64,000 nucleotides of DNA from Charina bottae (taxonomy: Eukaryota > Chordata > Lepidosauria > Squamata > Charinaidae): contig JALMGJ010000019.1 in assembly GCA_023362775.1 (NCBI GenBank), forward strand, positions 3,745,501 through 3,809,500. Direction: 5' to 3'. Made by a program: the position numbers and the translations under genes. A model generated the notes under the pieces. That model was not told the DNA's origin. It saw nothing but the letters and a program-made list of their open reading frames with translations, and ran no database searches. Positions 41,386-53,280 of the stretch are shown one piece after another. Position 1 is the stretch's first letter, and each line of letters starts with the position of its first letter.

Positions 41386-42795
41386 TTGTTGTTGTTGTTC
41401 AGTCGTTTAGTCGTGTCCGACTCTTTGTGACCTCATGGACCATAGCACGCTAGGCCTTCCTGTCCTCCACTGTCTCTCGGAGTTTGCTCAAATTCATGTT
41501 CATTAAATCGGTGATGCTATCTAACCATCTCATCCTCTGCCGTCTCCTTCTCCTTTTGCCTTCAGTATTTCCCAGCATCAGGGTCTTTTCCAGTGAGTCC
41601 TCTCTTTGCATTAGGTGGCCAAAGTATTTGAGCTTCAGCTTCAGCATCTGTCCTTCCAATGAGCAGTCAGGGTTTATTTCCTTTAGGATTGACTGGTTTG
41701 ACCTCCTTGCAGTCCAAGGGACTCTCAAGAGTTTTCTCCAGCACCACAGTTCGAAAGCATCAATTCTTCGGCGCTCAGCCTTCCTTATGGTCCAACTCTC
41801 TCAGCCATACATTACTACTGGAAAAACCATAGCTTTAACTATACGGACCTTTGTCGGCAAGGTGATGTCTCTGCTTTTTAATATGCTGTCTAGGTTTGCC
41901 ATAGCTTTCCTCCCAAGGAGCAAGCATCTTTTAATTTCATGGTGATCTTGAAGGCCAAGAAACCAGTCGGTTGTTCCATGTCCGGTTCTAACTGTTGCTT
42001 CTTGACCCACATGCAGGTTTCTCAGGAGACAGGTAAGGTGGTCTGGTACTCCCATCTCTTTAAGACTTTGCCACAGTGTGTTGTGATCCACACAATCAAA
42101 GGCTTTAGCGTAGTCAATGAAGCAGAGGTAGATGTTTTTCTGGAACTCATGATCCAGCAAATGTTGGCAATCTGATCTCTAGTTCCTCTGCCTCTTCGAA
42201 ACCCAGCTTGCACTTCTGGTAGTTCTCTGTTCACATACTGCTGAAGCCGAGCTTGTAGGATTTTGAGCATAACCTTGCTAGCATGTGAAATGAGCGCAAT
42301 TGTACGGTAGTTTGAACATTCTTTGGCATTGCCTTTCTTTGGAATTGGAACGTAAACTGACCTTTTCCAATCCTGTGGCCACTGTTGAGTTTTCCAAATT
42401 TGTTGGCATATTGAGTGCAGCACTTTAACAGCATCATCTTTTAGGATTTTAAATAGCTCAGCTGGGATACTGTCTTCTCCGCTAGCTTTGTTGTTAGTAA
42501 TGCTTCCTAAGGCCCACTTGACTTCACTCTCTAGGATGTCCGGCTCAAGGTCAGTGACCACACCATCGTATTTATCAGGGATATTAAGATCTTTCTTGTA
42601 TAGTTCTTCTGTGTATTCTTGCCACCTCTTCTTAATCTCTTCTGCTTCTGTTAGGTCCCTGCCTTTTTTGTCCTTTATCATGCCCATCTTTGCACAAAAC
42701 GTTCCCTTGATATCTCCGATTTTCTTGAAGAGATCTCTTGTCTTCCCCATTCTATTGTTTTCCTCGATTTCTTTGCATTGTTCATTTAAGAACAT
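41386..42795 (-). mobile_element. RTE-BovB LINE, second copy, 5' truncated
   Basis: Runs from the linker (42795) to the natural BovB 3' end, AGAGTCGGACACGACTAAAC and (CAA)n, seen as (TTG)n at 41388-41398. It lacks the endonuclease and the RT palm/motif C, because TTDWFLGLQDH joins directly to HEIKRCLLLGRK near 41940. Confidence 0.9.
41450..42795 (-). pseudogene. BovB RT polyprotein with palm deletion
   Basis: Frame 42795-42022 reads FLNEQCKEIEENNRMGKTRD, ALGSITNNKASGEDSIPAEL, IPIPKKGNAKECSNYRTIAL, QAGFRRGRGTRDQIANI. After a frame break come CFIDYAKAFDCVDHNTLW (motif A intact), VRTGHGTTDWF, then the deletion, and DITLPTKVRIVKAMVFPVVM; the C-terminus SLEGQMLKLKLKYFGHLMQR follows. Better preserved than the copy at 20-22 kb in the RT fingers, but it lacks YADD altogether. 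Confidence 0.85.
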
Positions 42796-42892
42796 ATATT
42801 CAATGCATAATCAAATATTATCTGAGTGTTGATGTCTTTTCATAAAACCACATTGCACTGGATAAATAATCAATGGTAAAAATAGCTGCAAT

Positions 42893-43035
42893 ATATATGC
42901 CGGGTGTGGGGTGTTTAAAAAATCAAGGCAACAGAAGATCTGCATTCCTTCAATGTCATGTAAAAGGGAGTGGGGCTTCAATCAAATGGTTGAGCGTGCC
43001 ATCTTGACTTTTTTTCTCCCCCCATTACAGATGAC
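42893..43035. mobile_element. Possible hAT-like MITE related to 48453-48621
   Basis: Shares CCATCTTGACTTTTTTT plus a preceding ATGGTTG with the element at 48.5 kb. Terminal repeats and target duplication are not clear here. Confidence 0.3.
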
Positions 43036-43339
43036 CCGGATGCTCAGGTCACTGTCAGATATTGGCATCAACATATAAAAAGTGTTTATGAGTTGTATAT
43101 TTTTAAAAGCATGTTGATAGGTTTCTAAGAAATGTTGCATGCCCATAGATTTTCTTTATGCAGGCAATGTCTACCAAATCATTTTTCCTGATTTTCAGCT
43201 CTATCATAATGAGTTCTCCTTCACTATGAGTCTTAAAAAAGAGGCTGGTTGGTCATGGGACAGAAGATGCAACCTGGGCATCTTCCAGATATGTGGATTT
43301 TAACACCAACATTTATCAGCTTTTACAATGCTGGCTAGA

Positions 43340-43445
43340 GAATTCTGGGAGTTGAAGTCCAGACATCCTATATTGAACAGGCATTGGACTAGATGACTAG
43401 ATGACCTTTGTGGTTGCTTTCATCTCTATGATTATATGACTCTGG
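43340..43445 (+). mobile_element. CR1-like 3' end
   Basis: TTGGACTAGATGACCTTTG followed by CTATGATTATATGACTCT resembles the classic CR1 terminus with its ATTCTATG-type end. A GAGAATTCTGGGAGTTGAAG block precedes it. Confidence 0.45.
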
Positions 43446-45143
43446 AGCAGGACAAAACTTGTATATTATTGCCCAACTCCATACACAGTGGCTATTCTGA
43501 CAACACCTGAAAAGTTTCTGATGTAACGGTTGTCACCAAATGATTTCACAACTGAGATGAGATCTGAAATCAAGAACAAGTTAGTAAGAGAAAGTAGAGA
43601 AAGCAATTCTTCCAACATTATTAGGCTAGGAAGTGGGGAGGGACAGGAGATGAATGAGTAAAAAATCAGTATACAATGTTTAACCATGATAATGTTGAAT
43701 TGCAATCAAATTTGTGCATGGAACAAAAAATGTCAAGTGAATGTTGTTTATGGAGAATGTGAAGTCCATGTTTATATTAAGCATCACATTAAAATTGCAA
43801 TTGTTATCGTTCATGAGTGAAAATTCTCAGCTCCAGAACACAAACCATCTCCTATCATCCTACCATATGAAATACAACTCTCACATAGGCGGGTTAGTGC
43901 ATAATTGCCCACCATGACATTTCACACTTCATGTCCAATATCTAGAATCGCAGCTAGATGGACTGTTGGATTGATTGGATATGACAATATCTGAATTCAG
44001 ATGACAGGAAGTGAATGCTAATTACAACATTACCAAGGTTTCTCAATTCAGAAATATAGATAGATATGCTATCTCACAAACTTTAACATTCTCATCTGTT
44101 CTTGCACATACTATTTTTTAAAGAAAAGCATGAAAGTAACATGTGAAAAACAGATTAAAAATACTTTGTGTGAGATAAGATATTAATTCTCAGATTTTAG
44201 AAAATTAAATTTAACAGCTATCTGAAAGCTAAGTTGGGACAAAAGAATGCTATCAGATAGAATTAGATATGTTAGAACGATATGGTCAACAGCAAATAGA
44301 TCAAGTACTTAATTATTTGAATGAGTCCACTTGAACTAATCAAACATCCTATTCTATTAAGTGCTGTAACTCTCCCTAAAGCTTGAGCCCCACACCATTC
44401 TGTTATGCATTAAATTAGTCTGCTTTTCTTCAGCTTCCACACAAGCCTGTTCCTCGTCTTCTTGTCTTCATCCCCTTTCTATGCCAGATCATGTATCTTT
44501 AGACCATAAGCCTGAGGAGAGCTGTAGGCCTTTCCATTTGATAGAAGTGCTTTTAACAATAAATAACAATAAATGCTTGCTGAGATAAATATCTGACTAA
44601 CTTTGAGAAAAAGCACTATGTTTATAAGTTTAGTCAGTCCTAGGGAGAAGAGAACTCTTCTCCTCTCCCCCATCACTGCATTTTGCCTAAAGCAATGTTT
44701 CCAAAACAAATTGGAAGGTTCAAACTAGGCTGACATACCTGACAAATTTTGAGATAAGATTCACAAGTTTAGGTAAGAGCAGCAATACTTTTTATAGCAA
44801 GGGGCATAGCCCTTTCTCTGTTTGAACTGTGTGTTGAGATGTCAAGGGAAGCATTACATGAGGTTGAAAGGTAGACCAATTCTCCATGGCTCTACTCCAG
44901 TCTGTCTTGTTCAGGTTAGTTAATTAATTTAGGTAATTAATACCCAAAGACAACATATAATCACTTTTATACATTTTTTGCTTCATGATATACAGTACTT
45001 AACATTTATAGTAACAGAGGCCATTTCCATACTTCTCCTGGTTTGAAAGCAGTTCCAGATCTCTCTGGTTCTACAACATCAGCTGTGTTCAGAAGTTACT
45101 GGCTCAGCTTTAGCGTATTAGAGACCACAAAAGAAAAGTCCCC
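43446..45143. other. No recognised feature
   Basis: Unique-looking AT-rich sequence; short frames only. Confidence 0.4.
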
Positions 45144-45328
45144 CTTCCTTCCTTCCTTCCTTCCTTCCTTCCTTCCTTCCTTCCTTCCTCCCTCCCTCCC
45201 TCCCTCCCTCCCTCCCTCCCTCCCTCCCTCCTTCCCTCCCTCCTTCCCTCCTTCCCTCCTTCCTTCCTTCCTTCCTTCCTTCCTTCCTTCCTTCCTTCCT
45301 TCCTTCCTTCCTTCCTTCCTTCCTTCCT
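45144..45328 (+). repeat. (CTTC)n/(CCTC)n polypyrimidine tract
   Basis: About 185 bp of pure C/T, TTCC blocks flanking a CCTC block. Open frames on both strands are artefacts. Confidence 0.95.
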
Positions 45329-46480
45329 GAAATGCTACAGCTCTTTGAAGCTTGTGGATGATCTCTTTCTTGATCTGAGGGAACTCCTGCCACATCACTC
45401 CACCCAACTCTTGGGTTTTAGGTCTTACAAGGTGAAACATGACTTGATGCCTCTTCAACGTCTCCTAATAGGATCTGTTACAACCAGGCCAATGTACCCA
45501 ACATGAAGCAGGACTGTGGAAATAGAAGGAGGGGGGCAAGCAATTTTTGAATTTAGTGGAGTGGGGAGATTTTTGTTATTGCAGGACCTGCAGTAATTCG
45601 AAACAAGGCAATGATTTCTGCTCCTTGTTTTCCATGTTTTGAGGCTGACAGGTTTGAAGTTGACTGTGAATTGGTGGTGGTATTTTAATTTTATGAAGGA
45701 TTGAATAATACCACAGTGTGGTGGAAAACTCACCCTAAAAGTGTCAATCGCTAGAGAAGGTCCAAATGATCATTTTATTAATTCCAAAGCTAGCAGATGA
45801 CAGTGAGTCATGGGTCTCTTGCACCCGGATGAACCAAAAGGAAGACCCATAAGGTTACCTAGGTCTTACATAACTTTGTTCAAAGAGAATTCCAGCCTGT
45901 GTACACACTAACAGAAGATTTCAAATACAGAAAGAATTGCTTTGACCCTGCTAAGGAAATAAGGAAACCACAAAGAGAGATACCATAAAGGGTGTGAAAT
46001 CATTACAGACCAATTCCTCTAAAGGAAACATCGTAGCTTTGATGGATGAGTTGAGCCAAGGCTCTGATTATTATTCTGACCCTATGATTAGACTCAGAAA
46101 AGATAAGGAGACATGACTCCTGCCTCCTCTCAAGGCATGAACTTCTGTAATTAATTAGTCACTACTATGCCCAGATTGGCACAATATTAGAAACTCCAAT
46201 CTTAAGGATGTTGCATGAGAGACACAGCAAAAGACATATGCATAGTACTATGAACCTAAAGAGACATACACCTAATACTATACGTACATAATTAAGTTTT
46301 AAAACTGATTCAACCTAAGGGTTGTTGTTTTTTTCTTTTTAGTTTTTATTCCAACTCATCAAATTCTTCTTTGGATGACTTTTTATGATATGCATGCATG
46401 TGCGTGCTCAGCCCCCACCCCACCCAAGAGTTTAATCCCATATTTGGGGATTTTTACTGAGAAGTTATAAAGCTTATTTT
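45329..46480. other. No recognised feature
   Basis: No homology seen. Confidence 0.4.
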
Positions 46481-47012
46481 TGTTACTCACATCCTCCCAA
46501 CCTTTCACAGTTCAGCTTATAATTACTGGATTTGACCTGTGTGGAGACTGCAGATGCCAGAGGTCCCCTGGAGTTGGCTTGAGACTTTAGCTCAGGCATG
46601 ACAGGATTCCGCTTAAATGCACCTTTACCTGGAGGTTGGTTGGAACTGTGACTCTTCCTTTTCTTTGACATCTTGCTATACATCTTGGGCAGCTCTAGAT
46701 GCTGGGTTCTGCTGCAGATGCTCTAGCTGTCCTATCAGCTACTGCTGGCCTTTTCCATCTGTTGAGCTGTTCCTGCGGCTTCCATCTTCCTTCATATCCA
46801 ACTTATGTCTCTAACTTGGTCTCTGGCCAGCTGGGAACTGGGAACTATGTGTCCTTTTCTACTCTGCCTGGTTGGGTGACACAAGGAGAAAGTAGGAAGC
46901 CGCCCCTGGACCAGTTGAAAAACTCCATACTACCGGCTCTGCTAGGCACAGCCATACATTGCAGTCTAGGTAATACTTCAGGAGGGGGGAAGGAGTTTGG
47001 CCAGGCCTCTAT
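46481..47012 (-). other. Unassigned, possibly retroelement 5' region
   Basis: A minus frame of 66 codons (46683-46483) starts MYSKMSKKRKSHSSNQPPGK, basic and serine-rich like some L1 ORF1 starts, preceded by GC-richer sequence with purine-rich AAGATG motifs. I cannot place it in a family. Confidence 0.25.
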
Positions 47013-47287
47013 ACTATCCGGTATGCTTGGGGATGAGGAGAAACTCATGGTTTCTCAGGTTGGGTGTGGTGAATAACGAGAGTGACCTATAATGTGATTG
47101 GTCAGGTTCACTATATATACAGGGACATTCTCAGTTCCCATTATTCCCATTTTACCTCGTGAATGCTGTATCGTTGATGGTGTATCATTTGTTACCTGTG
47201 GAAGTGATCTGTAAATGCGTATGTATATAAAGTAAATAGGATATTTGATATAACTATCCGGTATGCTTGGGGATGAGGAGAAACTCA
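47013..47287 (+). mobile_element. Copia-2-like LTR fragment between 35-bp direct repeats
   Basis: 47043-47250 matches the copia 2 LTR in the opposite orientation: GAGTGACCTATAATGTGATT, TATATATACAG, CTGTATC...TTTGTTAC and GTATATAAAGTAAATAGG. An identical 35-bp sequence starting ACTATCCGGTATGC lies at 47013-47047 and 47253-47287, exactly 240 bp apart. Confidence 0.65.
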
Positions 47288-48452
47288 ATTGTCTTGACTC
47301 CAACTTTCCAGTCAGTCAAGGGATGGGGCTGAAGCTTCATTTCAAAAAAGAAGCACCTTTTATGGCACATCCACAGGCTGAGCTGCATTGTCAAGTCTGT
47401 CTGGCATTCCTCCCACAGAATAGAAGCAGTGGTGGCATGATACTGCCCACAGTTTCCTTAGACAAAAATCATAACAGGGATTTTTCCACAGTTCGGTTTG
47501 TTTATTTATGTGTTTGGTTTTTGTGGTGGGGATGGGGAAGTTACAGGAGAAATAATTCCACTGTTTGCAATTGCAAATGATTTCTGACAAAGTTAGTGTT
47601 TCACAAAGACATGATTGCCTTTTTTGTGTGTGAGAGAGACACCAGGGGATACTCTCTGCTCTCCAACTACTATTACAGTTATGAAAAATGTGTCAATCAC
47701 TGGGAACTGTGTGTCCTTTTATACATGAATGCCAATATCTAAGTGGCTCAAGGAATGGATTCATCATAATCAGATGGAAATTCTGAGACTTGGAAAATCT
47801 TGACACATTACTCCACCAAAATGAAAAATGCTGTGGACCCCATCATATTAATATTAATAATCCAGTGTCCTTTCCATATTGTTCAGTAGACAATATCAAT
47901 CAGTATGCACTGGATGTTGGGTCCCCCCTCCCCGGTTGAAGAAATTTAAATGAAAACATGACACAAAGGTGAAGATCCAGATTTCAGCATAAGAAACCTT
48001 TAATATTCCAGGAGATCACTTCCATTTAATTCATTTATTTCAAGACAACTGGGAGTAATTTAAGAATGTAATGTTGACATGCCATTTAAATTAGTAACAA
48101 GACTGAATATTGGTGCCTATCTGGTGGAAACATGGTTGCTGAAGTTATCTTTTGTGAGTTTCTTCTGTGGTGCAGGTGCCTTTGCTTTCTCTCAGCATCC
48201 TGGGCTCTCTCTTTCACAAGCAACGTTGCATGTCAAGACTAGATGGACTCGGTGATATAAAGTGTGGAGGAAGCATTGCATCAGAGCAGAATAACTGGAA
48301 AACAAGAGAGACCTATAAGCAGATCTGATGCAACTCAGAGAGAAAGACCATGAATTCAGAAGTTATTCGGTAGTATGTTCAGCACATCCACCTTAATATC
48401 AATTGAATGCACAGCCTCACCTGGAGATAATGTCCTCTAAGGATATTCATTT
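47288..48452. other. No recognised feature
   Basis: Frames of 70-105 codons near 47.3-47.6 kb lack known domains. Confidence 0.4.
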
Positions 48453-48621
48453 CAGGGGTGTCTGCAGGGAGGAAGTAAAAAAAAGAAAAGTCAAGATGAT
48501 GCTCACAATGATGCAACCCCAGCTGTTTTAACATGCTTTATGATGCATGTTATAAAGGGGCATTGATCACATGGTTGTGGTTGCCATCTTGACTTTTTTT
48601 ATTCCCCTGCAGACACTCCTG
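48453..48621 (+). mobile_element. hAT-type MITE with 8-bp target duplication
   Basis: 169 bp. Terminal inverted repeats run CAGGGGTGTCTGCAGGG and, from the right, CAGGAGTGTCTGCAGGGG, continuing into AAAGTCAAGATG on both sides. Flanks ATTCATTT (48445-48452) and ATCCATTT (48622-48629) differ at one base. No coding capacity. Confidence 0.75.
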
Positions 48622-48666
48622 ATCCATTTCTTTGCTGTTCCAATGCATGTATCACTCATTGTATCT

Positions 48667-48672
<6 letters not shown>

Positions 48673-48716
<44 letters not shown>

Positions 48717-48717
48717 A
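48673..48717 (+). repeat. (GAT)n microsatellite
   Basis: About 15 pure GAT units. Confidence 0.95.
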
Positions 48718-48857
48718 TCACTCTTCCTCCCAGAGTAGTACAAAGAGGAGTTTGTTTGGCAAGGTCTACTCTCAGAGCAAGACAATCTTGATTATATCAG
48801 AAGGTAACTAATTAAATTACCTTATACAAGAAAGCAAGAGAATAGTAACTTCAGAGA

Positions 48858-48940
48858 GGAAGGAAGGAAGGAAGGAAGGAAGGAAGGAAGGAAGGAAGGA
48901 AGGAAGGAAGGAAGGAAGGAAGGAAGGAAGGAAGGAAGGA
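48858..48940 (+). repeat. (GGAA)n microsatellite
   Basis: About 20 pure GGAA units; the core equals the ETS-factor recognition word. Confidence 0.95.
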
Positions 48941-49721
48941 AAAAAAAGGAAATTAAACAACACACATATCCAATTCCTCCAAGAACATGCTCAAGTTTGT
49001 TGCTTAAGCAGTACTGATACTTGTTATTATTATTATTTTTAACCTTATGTGTGTTAGCAGACATCATCTGCTTAAAAAGTTCTGGAATTCAACAGCACAG
49101 AAGCTACAGTAAAGAAATATTCATAGATAAATGAATACATGAACCAATACTGCAACAACTCCACTCAAAATTATTACAATGGCTATAAATCATGGATTAC
49201 TTGGATTATATGCCACAAGATATTGGTCCTCAGAAGCCTATCATGCATACACTTCACCTAGAATGGGGTGATGCAAAGTGGAATGCCCCCACCTGAAGGC
49301 AACCAATTGGGTCATACATGGTAACTACATTCTGGATTCCGACGGTTGAAAACTGCACTTCTCTCTCCAATCGTTTGCACATGTCTTCACTTTTCTCTTT
49401 CTGGACATTTCCAGATGACATAGGTTTAGGGGACTGTTATGTAAACAGCCAGCTTCTCCATTATCAGTTAAAGGTTCTGTATCATTGCCAAATCATAGGA
49501 AGACTATTAGAAATAAAATCAAAAGGAATCCTTGGAAAAAGATACTTTCCTGCTGGTAAACTATGCATTGAGTTACATGTTGTGCAAACATCAAGTAAAT
49601 GGCTGGCTCTTTTGAGATTCACATTGTCTCATCCACTACCAATCTCTCTTGCCATCTCCCTTGTATACATCTTCTCAATAACTCCACCAATCCTGGATGC
49701 TGCAACATTCTGCAACATAAT
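48941..49721. other. No recognised feature
   Basis: A plus frame of 142 codons (49318-49746) has mixed composition but no domain I recognise, and it ends inside the next SINE, so it is not called. Confidence 0.35.
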
Positions 49722-50268
49722 GGGGCGCGGTAGCTCAGCGGGTTAAACCGCTGAGCCAGAAGGACTGCCTGTATAAGATCTGATGGTCGGCAGTTCTAAT
49801 CCCCGCGTGGCGAGGTGAGCTCTCGTTGTTCACCCTAGCTTCTGCCAACCCAGCAATTCGAAAGCTAATTAAGGCGAGTAGATAAATTGGGTACCACTTA
49901 CGTGGGAAAAATGTGCTATGTCCTGTCGGGAGCCGTTCCACCGGAGAAAAAAAAGATGGAGAAAAAAGATGGAGAAAAAAGATCGGAGGAAGACTGAAAT
50001 GCTGCTGGTGAGGACAGACAGACCCGGAAGTGACATCAACAGGATGTCAGCAGCTGGCTCAAGGCATCCTGGGAATTGTAGTCCAGAGCCTTAATGAGAT
50101 GGTTCCCTTACCCCCTCTCCTGGTGCGCGGGTAAAATTACACTTAGGTGATAAATGTATGTATAAAGATAAATGTATATAGACATGTATGTAAGCCGCCT
50201 AGAGTCCTCTGTTAGGGAGGGGATAGGCAGGGTATAAATACCACTATAAATAAATAAATAAATAAATT
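49722..50268 (+). mobile_element. Large tRNA-headed SINE, third copy, plus strand
   Basis: Reads GGGGCGCGGTAGCTCAGCGG (A-box region), a B-box-like GGCAGTTCTAATCC, GAGGTGAGCTCTCG and TGCCAACCCAGCAATTCG. A GAAAAAAGAT-rich middle, CCCGGAAGTGACATC, the ZNF143-type motif, CGCCTAGAGTCCTC and GGTATAAATA follow, then (AAATA)n. It is the clearest full-length copy and shows the head-to-tail order. Confidence 0.85.
50063..50082 (-). promoter_or_regulatory. ZNF143/GFY-type motif inside the SINE
   Basis: The minus strand reads ACTACAATTCCCAGGATGCC, identical to the copy at 29136-29155. Confidence 0.5.
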
Positions 50269-50954
50269 TTAGGAATAATCGACTTCATCTCAGAAAGAAA
50301 ATGCATTCATTTTACTTCTTCAGCTGAACTGTATCTGCATCTTCCCCAAAACATACTTGTTTTGATGGGAAAAAATGCTTTCAGCCTCTCTTCAGATCCT
50401 TGATTTATTGTGACTTGTCACTTCTGTCTTATGATGTGGCAGTTCAGGGCTAAGAATTTCCACTGGGTGGAAACCACCGCCACACTCTCTTGAATTGTAT
50501 CATTAAATTATTGAAGGGACTTGAAATTTATTTTTTAATTTATTTTGTAGGCTAAGGATTTATACCTCAGATGAAAAAGGCTACTCTGGCTATTTATATT
50601 CTGCAAGACTATGATGCAATCTGTCAATGTCAGCATTTATGCACTCTATTTACAGATGCTTCTGTGTCATTATGCTTTTAAAGATTACATTATGTTGCAG
50701 CATGTTGAATTTCCTCAAGCAAAAAATAGGATGTCTTGCTGTACTATACTCTTGGTAGAAGTGTTTATTTTATTTTTATATCATTTCTTTCTCCTACCCT
50801 TCTGCCTCCTTTTGTTGGCACAACAGTAAGGGTAGTCAGGGGTCCCTAAAACAACAACACACTTCTGAATTTAACAAAAAATAGTAATAAGCATATTGCA
50901 CTGTTCCTATAATGCTTCTTAGTTGTATGCTTGATTCATTTGTAGAGCTATTAA
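50269..50954. other. No recognised feature
   Basis: AT-rich; no coding homology. Confidence 0.4.
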
Positions 50955-51203
50955 TGTGTGTATGTATGTATGTATGTATGTGTGCTTTTGAGTTAGTATT
51001 GACTTCTGGTGACTGCTTGGAGAAGACTGTGCAGTTTTCTTGGTGAGATTTTGGAAATGGTTTGCCATTGCCTCCTTCCTAGGGCTGAGAGACTGTGACT
51101 GGCCCAAGGTCAACCAGTTGGCTTTTTGCCTAAGATAGAACTAGAACTCTTGGTCTCCAGGTTTCTAGCCTGATGCCTTAACCACTACACCAAACTGGCT
51201 TTC
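50955..51203 (-). mobile_element. tRNA-derived SINE (GACTTGTCCAGGCAG-type variant)
   Basis: Head at 51203 (AGCCAGTTTGGTGTAGTGG). The body has AACTGGTTGACCTTGGGCC and GCAATGGCAAACCATTTCC; the end is TCTCCAAGCAGTCACC and an expanded (CATA)n tail at 50955-50990. Confidence 0.8.
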
Positions 51204-51989
51204 AGTGCTATCAATACATTGCCAAAAATAGAGGATATTCTAAGCAATTAAAAGCAAAGGTTTTAAGTGTTTATGAAGGAAAGCTAAAAAATGTGAAAGA
51301 ATTAAGATTGTTCTCTGAGAATTCTCCTTAACATTTGATTCCATCAACTATGTTTTGTTTTGTTTTTTCTTTTGTTTTTTGACTATCTGATTTAGACATA
51401 ATGCTATGATGATGTAATTCATAATGGAGAATTGATCTATAAGGTCATGCTGAGAGATGGCTGTCCTAGAAATCTTTGGATTACGGAATGCTTTGAAGTT
51501 CTAACTTGTCCCCTATACCTTTAAGTTCTTACAAGAATTCCCAGCAGTTCATTTCAGTGGACACTTTCAAACTGCAGAATCAATGCTAGAGATATTTGGG
51601 AATGGATCAAGTAGAACAAGCTGAATTGTGATCCAGACAAGATAAAGGTAGAGAGGTAAAGGATATAATTACTCTGAATGGGGTTTTTCATCTATTCTTA
51701 AAAGGCCCTGTATGTCTCCAAAGGGATCAAGCACACAGTTTGGAATTTTTCCAACCAGGAAGCTAGGAAGTGGACGTATCTGGCTTTTGATCATTTTAGC
51801 CAACTGTGTGACTCATTTTATAAACAATTTTAGTCAACGGTGTGACTCATTTTATAAACAAAGTATAAGCAATTTTTGTAACTCTTCACCCATTCTTAGT
51901 TTACAACCAATGATCTCTTCATCCCATATCCCATGTCTTATGTATAAAGAAATCCTTAAAGACTCGTTATTTCAGTCCTGATGTCAGCA
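51204..51989. other. No gene; one 34-bp tandem duplication
   Basis: Unique-looking except for a 34-bp unit ending GTGACTCATTTTATAAACAA, present twice in tandem at 51794-51827 and 51828-51861 with two differences. Confidence 0.6.
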
Positions 51990-53280
51990 AAAGTCCATTA
52001 AGGGTTACCAGAGATAACAACATACCTATTTTAGCCTTAATCAAATAAACCAACTTTATATTTCTTCCTTTTACTTCTAACAATCTTAATCCATTCAAAT
52101 AATGTTGTAGAACATGATTTCTTTTCATTTTTTTCTTTGTCCCTTCTCACAAAATTCTTCAAAGCTTTAACAAGCCTCTTTTGTAAATCCAATATAGGAA
52201 AATTATCCAGGTCACTCTCTTGGCTTTGTATATCCTTTTTGCAAATCCCTTTTAATTATTAAGACATCAGCTGGTTTCTTTTGTATGTCCAGTGTAGCAA
52301 ATTTGTGCACATCATTCTTGTAGCCTGTCATTTTCAAATCCACTTTCAGATCAGTTTCAATCTTGTCAGGTAAAACTTGTTCCTCTTACATAACATCTTT
52401 TAAACACAGTCTATCTATAGAGACAGACACTCTTAAAATTAACTTCTGGGTCCATTGTTCAAAAATATACTTCAGGATGTCCAATGTTAGAATACTTTGC
52501 TTCACTCTGTATTTTAGATTGAACTTAAGTGTTCTTCTCCTTTTATTGTGATCTTTAGTTCCCTCTAGTTCCCCTAGTCCCATCCTATCATGTTTTTTTT
52601 AAAAAATAAAAGAATTCAAAACAAAAGCATTTTCCCACGGGAAGGGTTCTTATAATTCCAAAAACTTATTTCAAATCCATTTGGAACCTTAGTCGATTTG
52701 TAACTTTCCAAAATCAAAGTTCTTATTACCCTTTTGCTGTTTATTGAAAAACAATATTTTTTTAAATCCTTAAACTTGTATTTAAAACTTCTTTTGCTAA
52801 GGATTGAAGGAAACTCACCCAGTGCTGTAAACCTTGTCAATCTAAAGGTTCCTAATAGCTGAAAAACAGTTAACAAGCAATTTCCAAAAGTAATTAGAAA
52901 AGGAAGTGTGCAAACCCAGTGTCCTTTTAAAAGTGTTGACCATGGTTTGAGCAAGATGGCTATTCCCTTGTCCCACAGAGCTCTAAACCCACCAGAGACT
53001 GCTGTCTTGTGGTCTCCTTGTGAGGACCAACTGACTGGAGCACTTGTGGGCAATCTCAAGTCCTCTCCTTGTCCAGAGAAGAAATACAAAGAGCCGGTCT
53101 ACTCGCTGGCTCTTCATTTTGTCTTCAGTTTGCCATTTCTTCCCCGGAAGTCCTCCCAGATGTGCAACTCATATCATAACCAGGATAGTCTTTGCTTGAA
53201 TTATACTGTAGTGACTGAAGCTGCCTTTAAGGCTATAGTGGGAGAGTGGAACAATGGGAAGAAAGGCACCTCCCTATGAT
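51990..53280 (-). mobile_element. Putative L1-like 5' region, degraded
   Basis: On the minus strand a GC-richer leader (53280-52900) passes into AT-rich sequence, then broken frames such as DKIETDLKVDLK and KKPADVLIIKRDLQK. This pattern of leader then lysine-rich heptads recalls an L1 5' UTR and ORF1 start, but I see no RT or endonuclease. Assignment is weak. Confidence 0.3.

Noticed and set aside
45043..45458. Open frames of Pro-Ser-Leu or Lys-Glu-Gly-Arg repeats
   Set aside because: They translate the CTTC/CCTC microsatellite.
49318..49746. 142-codon plus-strand frame as a possible host exon
   Set aside because: No recognised domain, and the frame ends inside the tRNA-like head of a SINE.
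49722..49800. tRNA gene
   Set aside because: A- and B-box-like words are present, but no cloverleaf closes and the sequence continues into a SINE body; the same holds for the other SINE heads.
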